From contig CAMPKJ010000037.1 of NCBI GenBank assembly GCA_946887105.1, positions 1 to 26,826 of the forward strand: a stretch of 26,826 nt of DNA. Direction: 5' to 3'. Both the position numbers and the translations under genes were made by a program. This stretch comes from an uncultured Acidobacteriota bacterium. Lineage in GTDB: Bacteria > Acidobacteriota > Thermoanaerobaculia > Gp7-AA8. Below are positions 25,901 to 26,826 of the stretch, piece by piece. Each line of letters begins with the position of its first letter. Positions within the stretch are counted from its first letter, which is position 1. Under the pieces are notes generated by a model. The model did not search any database. It had not been told where the DNA came from and was given only the letters and a program-made list of their open reading frames with translations.

Positions 25901-26826
25901 AGCTCGCCGGCCAGCCCGCGGCGAAGATCCTCGTCTCGCGCGAAGGGTATTACCGCATCACCCGCGCGCAGCTCATCGCCGCAGGCTTCGATCCGGGAAC
26001 CAACGCGCGATCGCTCGCGCTCTACGTCGACGGTCAGGAGATGCCGATCGCCGTCAGTGAGAGCGGAGACGTGATCGAGTTCTACGCCATCGGCATGGAC
26101 TCGACGTACTCCGGCTCGCGTACGTACTGGCTCATCGCCGGGAACGGCAGCGGTCTGCGCTTCCGTCCGAAGGCGAAAGCCAAAGGCGCGCCGCTGGCCG
26201 CGCAGAGCTTCCCGTACACGCTCGAGCGCAAGGAGCGCTTCATCTTCTTCGGCGCGCAGGCCGGCGCGACGGACCGCGACAGCTTCTACGGCTCGGTCAT
26301 CTACTCGGATCCGACCACGCAGAGCTTCGAGGTGTCGAACCTCGCCGCCAATGGCTCGGTGATCCTCACTGTCGCCGCACAAGGCGCGACGCTCACGAAT
26401 CACAAGGTCCGCGTAACGCTCAACGGCGCGCCCGTCGGCGACATCGAGTTCTACGGCCAGGAAGCCGGGAAGGCCACGTTCACGCTGCCGGTCGCGGCGA
26501 TCCGCGCCGGACGCAACGACGTCGTCCTGGCTGGAACCGCGAGCGGCTTCGATGTTTCGTTCGTCGACTATCTCCAGCTCACGTATCCGCACACGTATGC
26601 GGCCGACGCCAACGCATTGCGGTTCCCCGCCACCGGCTCGCGTGAAGTGACGGTGTCCGGCTTCTCCAGCTCCGACATCCGCGTGCTCGACGTCACCGAT
26701 CCGCTGCAGCCGGAGGAAGTGGAGTCGCGTGTGGTCGCGAGCGGCGGCGGCTACTCGCTGGCGGCCATTCCCCACAGCGCGGGCGAGCGCGTGCTGTACG
26801 CAACGACCATCGGCGCCGCGGCGCCG
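22924..26826 (+). CDS. Secreted DUF11-repeat protein, likely C25 peptidase-like (3' truncated)
   Basis: An open frame of 1301 codons with no stop before the window end. The ATG follows GGGAGA by 5 nt and opens a signal peptide (MHRRVALVAGLLFVLLAAGAQA). An N-terminal beta domain (about 25-310) precedes four DUF11 repeats starting near residues 312, 443, 573 and 714, each marked by a D-x-x-I/V-x-x-S/T-D/N-x-x-x-P opening, a T-V-T-N-x-G core and a W-T-C/S-C disulfide-like pair. A fibronectin-like module with GFNIYRE lies near 869. Then SREGYYRITRAQLIAAGF (about 1004) matches the pre-catalytic modules of the preceding C25 protein. The catalytic domain, if present, lies beyond the window. Confidence 0.85.
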   Translation, partial: MHRRVALVAGLLFVLLAAGAQAQTCDQVSPPTLCIDPISWNVIGLDSNKALAPNTDGPDTFMVGARGCNTGTTTLTGIVATYNTVGAVNPYINLADNSTINVPEIRPGRCEDFYFNGQITRVNAAYFTSQGYTVTVTSGALSAVTPSNRSLYIEKLNSQNRNTVSGLTGPTSLQVGGIYTFNVLWSTAPGGYEQLEHFVNLTNTSFRLLSSYSVYDQPAAATNTTIYADACGWDNDTLSPTYRSCIGPPDYPGGKTGGNVNTYFTVQILGATPISGAQLRALIYDFSGSSYHYNTDYNSGVNGLTVSAAAAADLQVTIADSPDPVLYGGTITYTGTVTNAGLSPVTTTDGGALKIPIPPDTTFSSISMPGWTCGLASGVVTCTPNSTFASGMSANYTLAVVVDADTIVGTIIPATASISSNHEDPTPSNNIASTTTVVASALQVDLSITNTVPPVVVQGSAFTFTQTVTNAGPTTAANPTFVTQVPAGSTFDSITTPSPDWTCSGPVAGEVTCTRATPLAVNESAVFSLNLTATGAVGSNLSSQAYTQTTTSEPYTANNVATASTNIIAANTADVAITVSDFPDPVVPGESILYAQTVTNNGVIPAQNVTVSFPTPPNTTYSYIDFPVGWSCSTWPAPGTPTPGSAGTITCTKATPLAVGETASFPLTVSVNAATPIGTIINYTATVATTTTDSIASNNTSSASTLVGSATNADVQIVKTVSANPVRTADNLVYNLRVQNNGPATATNVVATDPLPTNLTYVSAVTSRGSCSYNGGTRTISCAVGTLTHGQVAAITVRVTVDAAAASSTINNTATTSATQTDPVLSNNTSAAPVTVLSATAATMLTSNATQQGNTVDLRWNTSWERDNLGFNIYREHGAARVRVNASLIAGSTLVAGTEVPAGFSYRWTDRRPVPGAIYWIESVDLDGTRKMHGPVVAKLGSQNAARSISSQSADSPTFAQLNARASSQAMIATEATTTPKGISDVTLARQFELAGQPAAKILVSREGYYRITRAQLIAAGFDPGTNARSLALYVDGQEMPIAVSESGDVIEFYAIGMDSTYSGSRTYWLIAGNGSGLRFRPKAKAKGAPLAAQSFPYTLERKERFIFFGAQAGATDRDSFYGSVIYSDPTTQSFEVSNLAANGSVILTVAAQGATLTNHKVRVTLNGAPVGDIEFYGQEAGKATFTLPVAAIRAGRNDVVLAGTASGFDVSFVDYLQLTYPHTYAADANALRFPATGSREVTVSGFSSSDIRVLDVTDPLQPEEVESRVVASGGGYSLAAIPHSAGERVLYATTIGAAAP

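Overview
This is a GC-rich, densely packed bacterial chromosome segment with about 19 protein-coding genes, two of them cut by the window edges. I see no rRNA, tRNA, CRISPR array, phage or insertion-sequence gene. A diderm (Gram-negative-type) bacterium is suggested by a PBP1b-like bifunctional penicillin-binding protein with a UB2H-like region, by several secreted proteins, and by a Tat-exported molybdoenzyme paired with a membrane cytochrome b. The gene mix (DUF4388, Ser/Thr kinases, propeller-GGDEF sensors, very large DUF11/C25 secreted proteins) resembles Acidobacteriota or a related soil lineage. That is an inference from gene content, not a phylogenetic result.

Region 1 (1-6159, mostly + strand): the tail of a DUF4013 membrane protein, a DUF2085 membrane protein coupled to it, and a DUF4388 protein interrupted by a 10-A tract. 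On the - strand is the ribosome-rescue hydrolase arfB. An unusual inverted array of a roughly 10-bp unit separates arfB from pgeF. Then come a class A PBP with a Thr/Pro-rich tail and a small charged protein whose start overlaps the PBP stop.

Region 2 (6160-9863, - strand): a soluble PAS hybrid histidine kinase carrying HisKA-HATPase-REC-REC-HPt, followed 5 nt later by a Ser/Thr kinase with a C-terminal receiver domain. Together they look like a phosphorelay that ends on a Ser/Thr kinase.

Region 3 (9912-18127): a DUF3817 membrane protein (+). All the rest are on the - strand: glycerol kinase; a secreted protein made of three copies of an unrecognised CIGGxxC module; a cytochrome b plus MsrP/YedY-like molybdoenzyme operon; a periplasmic beta-propeller sensor fused to a GGDEF diguanylate cyclase; and a small secreted protein of unknown function.

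Region 4 (18249-26826, + strand): two consecutive giant secreted proteins. The first ends in a complete gingipain-like C25 cysteine peptidase domain with a plausible His/Cys dyad. Its N-terminal region looks like one domain inserted into another. The second carries four DUF11 repeats followed by the same pre-catalytic modules and runs off the window. The 346-bp spacer between them holds three hairpin-forming palindromes and no convincing gene.

The best candidates for something undescribed are the triple CIGGxxC protein, the hybrid-kinase to Ser/Thr-kinase relay, the C25-like pair, and the inverted array in front of pgeF.
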